DNA of 64,000 bases from an uncultured Bacilli bacterium (lineage in GTDB: Bacteria > Bacillota_I > Bacilli_A > ML615J-28 > CAG-698). The position numbers and the translations under genes are program-made. Positions 1 to 8,678 of the stretch are shown in pieces. The notes beneath the pieces were generated by a model. That model was not told the DNA's origin. It was given only the letters and a program-made list of their open reading frames with translations, and did not search any database. Location of the stretch: NCBI GenBank assembly GCA_934096585.1, contig CAKOMG010000006.1:1-64000 (forward strand), given 5' to 3'. Within the stretch, counting starts at the first letter, position 1; each line of letters starts with the position of its first letter.

Positions 1-3000
1 GATAGTTTATTTAAATTTGGTGCAAGAGATGAAAATATTGTCCTTCCAAGATAATTACTTGTTTCAGATACATCACTGTCACATTTAAATCTTAAACTAA
101 TTGTTCCTTCTTTTTTAAGTCCTAGGTCATAACATAGCATTGACTTACTTTTACCACTTAAATCTATATCTTCAGTATAACTTCCATAACTATGTCTTGA
201 TGTATAATTAGTATCATTACCATTCTTTTTTCTATCTAGTTTAAATAGTTTCGTTTTAGTTTTAGAAAATGTTGGGGCGGAGTATGTATATTCAACTGGT
301 TTTAAACCTTTACTTGATGTTAAATTTCCGTTAAGTGGTATTACATCAAATTCACTGAACACATCATGATTATAATATATTACTCCACTTTTACTTTTAA
401 CTTCATCCCTAAATATATATTTATAGCCTTCATTATATATTGCTTTATAACTATCTAGGGTATGTTTATATGCTCCTACTCCCATATATAAAATATCAAA
501 CGGCATATTTATGGGTTGAGTATTTGCTTCATTATTTCCTAAAACTAGTTTTTCTATTTGTTTGATTTTGTTTACTTCTATTTCCACTGTATGTAAAAAG
601 TCATTTACTAAACATCCGACTGTTACTTTATTTTGATCAACTTCTTCTAAAGTTAATCCTACTAAAGTCCATGATTTTGGTATTATTTTTATATTACTTC
701 TTACTTCACCATCATATATGAATTTAACTAAACCATTATTTGCAACTTTAATAGATGCTATAGTTTCTTCACTTGAATTAAATGAAAATATATTAATATC
801 ATTTTCGTTTTGAGATAAAGAACCAACTTTAATCCACATCATAACTTCTTTTCTTTTAGAAAATTCCTTATCCCATTCTTCTTTATTAAAACTATCTACT
901 TTATTTGTCTTTAATTCTTTTAAAGAATTAATAGTATTGGTATCAATTGATATTTTAGATGAAAAATTTATAAATCTAATAACTTTAAGATTTAAATCAT
1001 TATCATCAACTAGTTCAGTAGATATATTTTCTAGTTTTCCTCCATAAAGCATAGTCATACTTTCAAATAATATATCTTCATTAAAACTAGTTTCTAATCT
1101 TGAAAAATATCCTCCTCTTTTATATTCATTATACTCATAATCATACACATAGTTATAAGTTAAAGTGTCATCATCTATTCTAATGCTTTTTTCTTGCAAC
1201 TGATTTAAATTATCATATTCTGTTAAAATGGTTTTTTGATATTTATTAGTTTTGATCTCTTCTTTTATTTTTAAATTATTATCATCATAGTAATAATAAG
1301 TTGTTCCTTCAAGATCTATCCTTTTTACTAAATTTCCATCTTTATTATAAAAATACTCAACAACTGTAGATACTATATTATTTATAGATATTGTTACTGT
1401 TTTAAGTCTTAACTTTTCATCATAATTAAAATAATATGTTCCATTGGGATATACTTTACTTTGTAATAATCCTGTACTAATACCATTTGTTTTTAAATAT
1501 GTGAATGAATTTAATTCTTTGTTATCTAAAATTACTTGTTTTAAATTACCCCATTCATCATATAGACTATAGTTATATATACTTTTTTCATCTACTATAA
1601 CTTTACTAATACGATTTTTATTATCATAAGTATATTTATGATTTATTGCATCTGTTTCTATGTCATAAGTTGTTTGAACCAATTTATCTTTATCATCGTA
1701 CTTAAAGTGATTTACTTCACCACTACTTTTATTTAATACTACAATACGATTCTTATCATCATAGTCATATAATGTCACATTTCCTCTATAATCTTTTTCT
1801 TCTAAAAGATTACCTTTTTTTGATACTTTTTGTTCACTAGTTTGTGTTTTATTAGTTCTAGTTTTTAAAGTTGTTTTCTTTAAATTATTGTTTTCATCAT
1901 ATTCATAATTGATTTCATTACCACTACTGTCTTTTATTTTTTCTAGTGTTTTATTATCATTATAATTATACTCAAACACTTCACCACTATTATCACTAAT
2001 TCTTTTAATATTAAAGGATGGATCATATTCAACTATTACATTACTATCTCTTTTTTGTATTTCTTTTAATGTATTAGTTTTATCATATGAATAATATGTT
2101 TTTGAAGTTCCACAATAAACTCCAAACTCACTAAAATAAATATCATTATCTCCCATATACTTAATACCAATTTTAATTGATGTATATGAACTTTCTAAAA
2201 TTATACTTTGGACAATCTTTTTATATTCTTTTACTACTTGATCAATATTAAATGTATATGTCTTAATTCCAAGTAATGTATAATTTACTTCTATATAGTA
2301 ATAACATATGTCGTTTATAGAAATATCTGCTTTTGTGAAAAAAGATAAAGTTAATTCATCTCCAGCTTTTCCATTTATTTCTAATGTTTGACTAAAACCT
2401 TGTAATAAATATCCACCCATTAAGCCAATTTGTTTTGTGAAAATTTTTCCAATTAGTCCAAGTAAAATAGCATTTGTTATTTTATTTTGACATTCACTTT
2501 CTACTTCCCAATTTAAAGTATTATTATTAAACTTTCCATTTTTTATATAATTGTACTTTTCACTACTTTCTTCCTTGTAAAAATAAAAATTAGTAATTTT
2601 AAGACTTGATGTAGGGAAAATTATAACTTGAATATTAACATCTTCTTTAGTTAAGGAAATATCATCAATAGTAAATTCTTGCCACATTGAATAAGCACTT
2701 ATTCTTTTTGTAGTTTCCTCTTTTCCATTTACTATTACTTCAATTGTTCCTTCTCCTCTTACTACACCCTTTAATTTAAATTTTTCGTTTATTTCCTTTA
2801 CTTTTATAGTTTGTGATAAAACGATTTGTGAATTAAATGTATTATCAATATATAATGCTACCTCATTATTATAGCCATTTGTTTCAATAAACTCGATTGG
2901 ATTAATACTTGTTACATTCCACGATGTTATATTACCATCATCATCTAATTTAAAGTTACCATTTAATAATAAATTTTCATTATTTGATTCCATTTTTGAT

Positions 3001-4499
3001 GTTTCAGATAATTTAGAAATGCATCCTATTTCTTGCTCTATATATTTTATTTCTGCACTATTTCCATCATCATCTATTTTCATATAACATCTACCATAAC
3101 AGTCAAAATAATAATCTATTTTTTGTACATCATTTATAACACTTACTAAACTATTATTTTTTAATACATAAGTACTTTCTTCTTTTTCTGTAGTATCTTT
3201 AATAACTTTTGATACATTTAGTAATACATCATTTTGATATAAATATTCATATCCTATTTTTGTTAAGTCATCATAAAATAGTGTGAGTTTTCCTAAATCA
3301 TTATATTCGTATTTAAATATATTAATAATTGTTTCTTTTTGGGACGGGTTACAGTTATCACAGTATTCTATTTTTTCTAAGTACTTTTTAGCGTTTTTAG
3401 TTATATAAGTAAACTTAACATATTTTTTATTGTCATAATCAATTCTTGTAATTAAACCATTTAAGTCATATGAAAAAGTAATTTTATTATCATCATTTGC
3501 TTTAATTGTTAATACTTGATAACTTAAGTTTCTTTCATATACTATTTTATATAATTTATTAGTTATACTCTCTATATATAATGGTTGTTTTATAGAATCA
3601 ATATTATTTTTTGTATAAAATCTCACCCTTGTGTTATCTTTATTTATTAATGTAACAATCTTATCAAGAATGGTAATATACGAAAAGTCACATAGATTCA
3701 AATATACTATATTTTTTTCTACTTCTAAATTATATTTTTCTTTTACTTCTTGTTTTGTCATTTTAATGTAAAAGCTAGAGTTTCCAAGATTATTAATTAT
3801 TTCTATAAAGTCTTCTTCTTTTACAATCGAATATTCAAAATTTAAAGTAATGTTTTCGCCTAATAATCCACTTACTATTTCATTATAAAATGCACTTACA
3901 CTAACTTTTTCTTTTCCGCTTGTTTCTATGTTTAATAGATTAACAGTTAAACTGTTTTTATATAAATCAACTTGTCCAACTCCACCTCTTCCTAAATCTT
4001 GAGTTAAAAATTCAGTACTAAATGTTTCCTTGTTTAAATTATATAGTTCACCAATTATAAGTTCCCTATTATCTAAATCACTTGCGATGGATACTCTACC
4101 ATTAATATTAAACTGTAATGCAAAGGAAATAGTAAAGGATTCATTTGATGATGCAAGAAAGTTAGATATATCAAAAGTAATATATTTTAAGTCATTTGAT
4201 GAAGATACACTTTTAACACCTTTTATTTCTCCTAAATAGTTATTGATATTACCAAGAGTTATAATATCTAAATTCGTTTCTAATAAGTTATAAAACGTTA
4301 GTGTAAGGTCACTTTTTATATATTCAAGAGGTAACTGAAATATTGTTCTTCCTAGTTTATAACTACTATCTAATTCTTCAAATGTTGCTTTAATAAGTAA
4401 ATAAAAGTTAGATGGCGTCATTTCATTTGAATCTATTAATAAAGAACGTTCTATATTAATTGATGGTGTAAAACTTAAATTACTATATCTTATTGGCAT
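1..4499 (-). CDS. Giant YD-repeat (RHS-like) protein, C-terminus beyond left edge
   Basis: About 1,499 codons are open from an ATG at 4499 to the window edge; I checked the frame at several points. The start follows a good SD (GGGAGAAGG) and overlaps the end of the Mur-like gene by 17 bp. The first ~150 residues resemble DNRLRE-type beta domains. YD-type repeats occur near residue 400 and, in a long array, near 820-1100 (e.g. YDYDDKNRI). Two carbohydrate-binding-like beta modules (NGNF/NGKF...W) lie near 505-640 and 645-790. A concanavalin/LamG-like domain lies near 1130-1340, and another begins near 1440. YD/RHS proteins are typically large extracellular filaments, adhesins or toxin shells. 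There is no N-terminal signal peptide or early membrane segment, which is odd for such a protein. The C-terminal tip, where toxins usually sit, is not visible. Confidence 0.85.
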   Translation of the reverse strand, partial: MPIRYSNLSFTPSINIERSLLIDSNEMTPSNFYLLIKATFEELDSSYKLGRTIFQLPLEYIKSDLTLTFYNLLETNLDIITLGNINNYLGEIKGVKSVSSSNDLKYITFDISNFLASSNESFTISFALQFNINGRVSIASDLDNRELIIGELYNLNKETFSTEFLTQDLGRGGVGQVDLYKNSLTVNLLNIETSGKEKVSVSAFYNEIVSGLLGENITLNFEYSIVKEEDFIEIINNLGNSSFYIKMTKQEVKEKYNLEVEKNIVYLNLCDFSYITILDKIVTLINKDNTRVRFYTKNNIDSIKQPLYIESITNKLYKIVYERNLSYQVLTIKANDDNKITFSYDLNGLITRIDYDNKKYVKFTYITKNAKKYLEKIEYCDNCNPSQKETIINIFKYEYNDLGKLTLFYDDLTKIGYEYLYQNDVLLNVSKVIKDTTEKEESTYVLKNNSLVSVINDVQKIDYYFDCYGRCYMKIDDDGNSAEIKYIEQEIGCISKLSETSKMESNNENLLLNGNFKLDDDGNITSWNVTSINPIEFIETNGYNNEVALYIDNTFNSQIVLSQTIKVKEINEKFKLKGVVRGEGTIEVIVNGKEETTKRISAYSMWQEFTIDDISLTKEDVNIQVIIFPTSSLKITNFYFYKEESSEKYNYIKNGKFNNNTLNWEVESECQNKITNAILLGLIGKIFTKQIGLMGGYLLQGFSQTLEINGKAGDELTLSFFTKADISINDICYYYIEVNYTLLGIKTYTFNIDQVVKEYKKIVQSIILESSYTSIKIGIKYMGDNDIYFSEFGVYCGTSKTYYSYDKTNTLKEIQKRDSNVIVEYDPSFNIKRISDNSGEVFEYNYNDNKTLEKIKDSSGNEINYEYDENNNLKKTTLKTRTNKTQTSEQKVSKKGNLLEEKDYRGNVTLYDYDDKNRIVVLNKSSGEVNHFKYDDKDKLVQTTYDIETDAINHKYTYDNKNRISKVIVDEKSIYNYSLYDEWGNLKQVILDNKELNSFTYLKTNGISTGLLQSKVYPNGTYYFNYDEKLRLKTVTISINNIVSTVVEYFYNKDGNLVKRIDLEGTTYYYYDDNNLKIKEEIKTNKYQKTILTEYDNLNQLQEKSIRIDDDTLTYNYVYDYEYNEYKRGGYFSRLETSFNEDILFESMTMLYGGKLENISTELVDDNDLNLKVIRFINFSSKISIDTNTINSLKELKTNKVDSFNKEEWDKEFSKRKEVMMWIKVGSLSQNENDINIFSFNSSEETIASIKVANNGLVKFIYDGEVRSNIKIIPKSWTLVGLTLEEVDQNKVTVGCLVNDFLHTVEIEVNKIKQIEKLVLGNNEANTQPINMPFDILYMGVGAYKHTLDSYKAIYNEGYKYIFRDEVKSKSGVIYYNHDVFSEFDVIPLNGNLTSSKGLKPVEYTYSAPTFSKTKTKLFKLDRKKNGNDTNYTSRHSYGSYTEDIDLSGKSKSMLCYDLGLKKEGTISLRFKCDSDVSETSNYLGRTIFSSLAPNLNKL

Positions 4500-5847
4500 T
4501 GTCCTTCTCCCTTATTTTCTGTAATACAATATCTTTATCTAAATATAATTCTACATTATTATGGCTTTTAGAAAATACTTTTTTATTTCCTCTTCCACTA
4601 ATAAATATTACATCACCTTCTTTTGATTCTTCAATTGCTTTTTTAATTGCTTCTTTTCTATTTTCTATCACTTTATATATGGTTTTTCCTTTCAATTCAT
4701 TTTCTTGACTTTTTAATAGTTCACTTACATTAGAATTTGCATAATCATTTGTGGTTACATATATTTTATCAGTATTTTTTATGAAATAACTATATGCCCA
4801 CTTCATTGATTCATTTACATAGTTTTTAAAGTTTTCATTTTTATATTCACTAAGCCAACTATTAAATCCATTTCCTAATGCACCAGTTACTAATATTATA
4901 TTATTAATTTTATTATTTTCTTTATATCTTTTCAAAATCTCTAAATGCGGTGTACAAGTTATTGATATAATTATTGTTCTACCATTATATCTTATTACTT
5001 CGTCTCTTCCTGGTATTATAATTCTTTCTAATACCTCTTTAAATACTTCACTATCCATTTCATTAAGACTGTCAATAATAGCATATGCCAGAGTTATGTT
5101 TAAAGCATTAAATGGCATTATTAAATTTGTATGATATTCTTCATCTGTTGTTTTAGTCTTTATATTAAAATTTAATCCATTAAGACTATCAAATTCTTTT
5201 GTTCCTTGATGTAACATATAATCTATTTTTTCTTCTTCTACACCTTTTACTCTTGCTACATACTCTGATGAAACTATTTTATATGGTTTATTGTTTTGTC
5301 TAATCAAATCTTCTAATAATTCTTTTTCTGTTAAGGTATAAATAGATATACATTCATCTTCTTCATCTATTTTAAAAAATGATTTTTTAATATTTACATA
5401 TTCTTCTTCTGTATAAGATAATGTATTGTGTTTTGGTACTATGTTTGTTATAGCTCTAATACTAAATGGAATTCCTTCAATGTATCCTTTTTCTATTGTT
5501 CTTTCATTTATTTCTAGTATTAAATACTCTGCACCTTCTTTTATTGCTCCATCAATAACATTAATTAATGATGTTTCATTAAATATTGGTATATCAACTT
5601 CTCTATTTTTATCATAATTACTGATTTCTAAATCTATACCACAACTAGCAACTACTACACTTTTAATTCCTATACTTTTAAAATATTCATGAAGGAGCAA
5701 TACAGTTGAAGTTTTTCCATTACTTCCAGTCACTCCTATTATTTTTAGATTTTGTTTTTTCCTTCCTCTTTTTTCTATATATTCATCATGTGGAAACTTT
5801 TCTTTTAATTCATCTAATTTTTGCTTTAGTTTTTCAAAGTTACTCAT
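4483..5847 (-). CDS. Mur ligase family protein lacking the N-terminal UDP-substrate domain
   Basis: A 454-residue ATP-dependent amide-bond ligase of the Mur/folyl-polyglutamate type. The P-loop GSNGKTS is at residues 41-47. A MurE-like IPGRDEVI segment precedes the C-terminal domain, and ISGRGNKK sits where MurE has its GKGHE loop. Canonical MurC-F carry about 80-100 residues before the P-loop to bind the UDP-sugar; here only a short charged stretch is present, so the acceptor is probably not UDP-MurNAc-peptide. CapB/PgsB-like and cyanophycin-synthetase-like ligases have comparable layouts. It lies between a 204-residue unknown (4 bp gap) and the YD-repeat gene (17 bp overlap), with the SD AGGAGAA inside the preceding gene. 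Family is confident; substrate unknown. Confidence 0.82.
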   Translation of the reverse strand: MSNFEKLKQKLDELKEKFPHDEYIEKRGRKKQNLKIIGVTGSNGKTSTVLLLHEYFKSIGIKSVVVASCGIDLEISNYDKNREVDIPIFNETSLINVIDGAIKEGAEYLILEINERTIEKGYIEGIPFSIRAITNIVPKHNTLSYTEEEYVNIKKSFFKIDEEDECISIYTLTEKELLEDLIRQNNKPYKIVSSEYVARVKGVEEEKIDYMLHQGTKEFDSLNGLNFNIKTKTTDEEYHTNLIMPFNALNITLAYAIIDSLNEMDSEVFKEVLERIIIPGRDEVIRYNGRTIIISITCTPHLEILKRYKENNKINNIILVTGALGNGFNSWLSEYKNENFKNYVNESMKWAYSYFIKNTDKIYVTTNDYANSNVSELLKSQENELKGKTIYKVIENRKEAIKKAIEESKEGDVIFISGRGNKKVFSKSHNNVELYLDKDIVLQKIREKDNANKI

Positions 5848-5851
5848 ATTT

Positions 5852-6466
5852 TTATTCTCCTGGTCCTGTATTTGTTATTACGTTTATATTAATTGTTATA
5901 TCGCCTAAATATTTTTCACATGCATAATCTTTATATACTGATATTATTCCATTAAATGATTTAGTATTATCTAAGGTTCCAAGTCCATTTATAAAAAATG
6001 AAAGGTTCATTTTATATTTGTTTGTATCAAAAATAGTAATATTATTTGTTACTTTAATTGTTTTTAAAACTGCTCCATCAAATGTTTTTCCTGTGAAATA
6101 TAATGGTTCACTTGATATTATATAAAAGTCTGTATATTGATTTTGAGCGTTATTATTATAAAGAATTTCAACTGTTTTATTGACAACTTGCATATTACAA
6201 TATTCTGATGTATATGTTGTGTCTATACTTGGAACTAATAATGGTGCACTTACTCCGTTGTTTATCCAATTGAAATGAATTTTATAAGTAATATAATCAG
6301 TTGATTGACTTACTTTTTTGATATTTATAAACTTCTTTTCTAGTGGCGTTCCTGGTATTTGTGTTGTTTTATAATTAGTTTGATCATTAAAATTTATAGT
6401 AACATATTTTAAAACTGCAACTATTTTTTCTACGCTACTATCATTTATTGTTAAGTTATTACTCAT
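5852..6466 (-). CDS. Hypothetical protein of the YD-repeat operon
   Basis: 204 residues, rich in Asn, Thr, Ile and Tyr, with the pattern of an all-beta protein. I recognise no family. There is no signal peptide, membrane helix or cysteine cluster (two cysteines only). The SD (AAGGAGAAG) is encoded by the Lys-Gly-Glu-Glu codons near the end of the 41-codon ORF upstream, and the two reading frames overlap by 8 bp, which suggests translational coupling. The position between a phage-tail-like small ORF and a Mur-type ligase suggests a structural or accessory part of the same cassette, but function is unknown. Confidence 0.75.
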   Translation of the reverse strand: MSNNLTINDSSVEKIVAVLKYVTINFNDQTNYKTTQIPGTPLEKKFINIKKVSQSTDYITYKIHFNWINNGVSAPLLVPSIDTTYTSEYCNMQVVNKTVEILYNNNAQNQYTDFYIISSEPLYFTGKTFDGAVLKTIKVTNNITIFDTNKYKMNLSFFINGLGTLDNTKSFNGIISVYKDYACEKYLGDITININVITNTGPGE

Positions 6467-6584
6467 TTGTTTCTTCTCCTTTTGTTATAAAATATAATAT
6501 ATCACTGCTATAACTATTTAGAGCATTAAACTCTTCCTCTGTTCCAATCCATATTGTTTGATTACTATTGATTTTGTTTTCCAT
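6459..6584 (-). CDS. 41-residue protein with a phage-tail-like WIGTEEEFNAL motif
   Basis: A short ORF starting at ATG 6584 (SD AAAGGA), ending with KGEETNE and a TAA that overlaps the next gene. The core reads IWIGTEEEFNAL, then about seven residues, then DILYFIT. This pattern (x-IGT-x2-EY/F-x-AL ... LYFI) is one I associate with small segments of phage tail-fibre or baseplate proteins of Firmicutes phages; that is recollection, not a search. It ends directly before the 204-residue gene. It overlaps a second small ORF (6518-6670) in another frame. The protein-like motif makes this frame the better candidate. Confidence 0.55.
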   Translation of the reverse strand: MENKINSNQTIWIGTEEEFNALNSYSSDILYFITKGEETNE

Positions 6585-6670
6585 AAGTCTTTTTTCCTTT
6601 CATTTATATTTTTGTAAATATGTTTAACGAGAATGAAGATTAGTCTTTTAAATTGAATGTAAAGTTTCAT
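6518..6670 (-). CDS. Possible 50-codon leader ORF with a consensus SD
   Basis: ATG at 6670 follows a near-perfect Shine-Dalgarno (AAGGAGGAATAA) about 46 nt after the predicted ECF-type transcription start. The product would be 50 residues, Lys/Ile-rich, with a short hydrophobic stretch (LIFILV). It overlaps the 41-codon ORF in a different frame. It could be a real small protein or a translated leader that feeds ribosomes into the operon. The ribosome site is convincing; the peptide resembles nothing I know. Confidence 0.35.
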   Translation of the reverse strand: MKLYIQFKRLIFILVKHIYKNINERKKDLWKTKSIVIKQYGLEQRKSLML

Positions 6671-6720
6671 TTATTCCTCCTTTTTTGTTAGCTTTTTTAA
6701 ACCTTTATTACCCCTCACTT

Positions 6721-6752
6721 AATAAGACAAATTTTTACCCAAAAAAGTTTCA
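6721..6752 (-). promoter_or_regulatory. ECF-sigma-type promoter of the YD-repeat operon
   Basis: On the minus strand, TGAAAC (6752-6747) is followed after 17 bases by TGTCTTATT (6729-6721). This is the layout of ECF sigma promoters (AAC in the -35, GTC/CGT-like -10), and no TATAAT box is positioned to serve this operon. The same AAC-N17-TGTCTTATT stands before the ECF sigma gene at 48500. The start site should fall near 6715. Confidence 0.7.
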
Positions 6753-6794
6753 AAAAAGTTAAAAATTTTTATTGAAAATGTTTTCATAGTTGCG

Positions 6795-6825
6795 TTAAAA
6801 AATAGAGATTCTTTCGAATCTCTAT
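6795..6825 (-). terminator. Rho-independent terminator of the suf operon
   Basis: Minus-strand hairpin TAGAGATTC-GAAA-GAATCTCTA followed by six T, directly after the sufB stop. Confidence 0.93.
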
Positions 6826-6838
6826 ATATTAAACTAAT

Positions 6839-8245
6839 TTAACCTATTGAATTTGTCATTTCAAGTTTAATTAATTGATTTAATTCAACCGCATATTCCA
6901 TTGGAAGTTCTTTCGCAAATGGTTCGATAAAGCCCATAACAATCATTTGTAAAGCATCTTGTTCTGTAATACCTCTACTCATTAAATAGAATAATTGCTC
7001 ATCACTTACTTTTGATACACTTGCTTCATGTTCTATTCTGGCTTTTTGATTGCCAACATAATTAAATGGAATAGTATCACTTGTTGATAACTCATCTAAT
7101 ATAATAGTGTCACACTCAACATGACTTCTAGCATTATATGCATCTTTTCCGTGTTTTACTGTTCCTCTATAATTTACTTTTCCTCCACCTCTACATATTG
7201 ATTTAGAAATGATTGTTGAGGAAGTATTAGGAGCAAGATGGATCATTTTAGCTCCTGTATCTTGATATTGTCCAGATGAAGCAAAGGCTATAGAAATGGT
7301 TGTTCCTTTTGCTCCTTCTCCCGCAAGTATACATGCTGGATATTTCATATTAACCATTGATCCTACATTACCATCAATCCACTCCATTGTTGCATTACTC
7401 TTGCATAATGCTCTTTTAGTAACTAGATTAACAATATTATTACTCCAATTTTGAACGGTTGAATAACGACAATATCCACCATCTTTGATATATATTTCAA
7501 CGATTGCTGCATGAAGTGAATCTTCAGAATATATTGGGGCAGTACATCCTTCAACGTAATGTACACTAGCTCCTTCGTCAACAATAATTAAAGTTCTTTC
7601 AAATTGTCCCATTTGTTTTGAATTAATACGGAAATATGATTGTAATGGCTTTTCAATCTTTACTCCTTTTGGAACATAAATAAATGAACCACCGCTCCAA
7701 ACACATGAATTTAAAGCTGCAAACTTATTATCTGAATAAGGAACAACTTTACCAAAATATTCTTTGACTAAATCAGGATATTTTTTTAAAGCTGTATCTG
7801 TATCGCAGAATATTACACCTAATTTTTCTAATTCTTCAATGGTATTATGATATACAACTTCTGACTCAAATTGCGTTGAAACACCTGCTAAAAACTTTTT
7901 TTCGGCTTCAGGTATGCCTAATTTATCAAATGTATCTTTAATGGCACCTGGAACCTTATCCCATTTATTTTCTACACCTTTACTAGATTTGATAAAATAT
8001 GTATAATCATCAAAATTCAAAAACTTTAAATCAGGTCCAAAATTAGGCAATGGCATTTCACAAAACTTTTTATATGCTTTAAGACGAAATTCAAGCATCC
8101 AATCAGGCTCATGCTTTAATTCTGATATTTTTCTTACAACTTCTTCTGATAATCCTTTTCCTGTGTCAACAACATTTTTTACATCTGTTGTGAATCCATA
8201 TTTATAGTCACCAACTATATTATTTATTTTTTCATTTTCATTCAT
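6839..8245 (-). CDS. sufB: Fe-S cluster assembly scaffold subunit SufB
   Basis: 468 residues when started at ATG 8245, which lies 6 nt after AGGTG; the GTG/ATG codons at 8254/8251 overlap that SD. SufB forms the SufBC2D scaffold on which iron-sulfur clusters are built. Typical SufB blocks are visible, including a Cys-containing ECDTIILDELSTSDTIP segment and RIEHEASVSK, plus the YLMSRGI...A motif near the C-terminus. It is the last gene of sufC-D-S-U-B, overlaps sufU by 8 bp and is followed by a terminator. Confidence 0.97.
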   Translation of the reverse strand: MNENEKINNIVGDYKYGFTTDVKNVVDTGKGLSEEVVRKISELKHEPDWMLEFRLKAYKKFCEMPLPNFGPDLKFLNFDDYTYFIKSSKGVENKWDKVPGAIKDTFDKLGIPEAEKKFLAGVSTQFESEVVYHNTIEELEKLGVIFCDTDTALKKYPDLVKEYFGKVVPYSDNKFAALNSCVWSGGSFIYVPKGVKIEKPLQSYFRINSKQMGQFERTLIIVDEGASVHYVEGCTAPIYSEDSLHAAIVEIYIKDGGYCRYSTVQNWSNNIVNLVTKRALCKSNATMEWIDGNVGSMVNMKYPACILAGEGAKGTTISIAFASSGQYQDTGAKMIHLAPNTSSTIISKSICRGGGKVNYRGTVKHGKDAYNARSHVECDTIILDELSTSDTIPFNYVGNQKARIEHEASVSKVSDEQLFYLMSRGITEQDALQMIVMGFIEPFAKELPMEYAVELNQLIKLEMTNSIG

Positions 8246-8666
8246 CTTCATCACCTAATAATTCTTCACACGCTTTCCAAGCAATTGTAGCACATTTCAT
8301 ACGTGCTGGAAATTGTGCCACTCCTTGATAAACTAGTGCTTCATCCAAACGATCAGGATCTTTTATTTCTTCTCCCTTGATCATATTAACATAATCATTA
8401 ATGATATCTTTAGCCTCATCCACAGTCTTACCACTCAATACTTCTGACATAACAGATGCACTAGAGCAACATATTGAACATCCTGTTCCATCATGATGAA
8501 CGCCTTTTAAAACATTATTTTCTATTTCTACTTCAACAGTAATATCATCGCCACATGAAGGATTATGTAAATGGGTAGTTTTGCCTTTACCTGTTAATCC
8601 TTTATTTCTTGGATTTTTATAATGATCCATAATAACTTGGCGATATAAATTTTGCATATTATTCAT
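8238..8666 (-). CDS. sufU: SUF zinc-dependent sulfurtransferase SufU
   Basis: 142 residues. ATG 8666 lies 9 nt after AGGAG; the ATG at 8675 directly abuts the SD and is unlikely. SufU takes persulfide sulfur from SufS and passes it to the scaffold. The conserved Cys environments are present: NPSCGD, TGCSICCSSASVM and RMKCA. The stretch between the second and third Cys sites is that of SufU rather than IscU. It lies between sufS and sufB, as in Gram-positive suf operons. Confidence 0.95.
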   Translation of the reverse strand: MNNMQNLYRQVIMDHYKNPRNKGLTGKGKTTHLHNPSCGDDITVEVEIENNVLKGVHHDGTGCSICCSSASVMSEVLSGKTVDEAKDIINDYVNMIKGEEIKDPDRLDEALVYQGVAQFPARMKCATIAWKACEELLGDEDE

Positions 8667-8678
8667 CACATTCATCTC

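Noticed and set aside
4030..4239. Plus-strand ORF of 69 codons
   Set aside because: Antisense shadow of the YD-repeat gene; no SD, and the minus-strand frame is continuous through it.
3..6670. Complete prophage at the left end
   Set aside because: Only one short tail-like motif is visible; no capsid, terminase, portal, integrase or lysis genes are present in the window.
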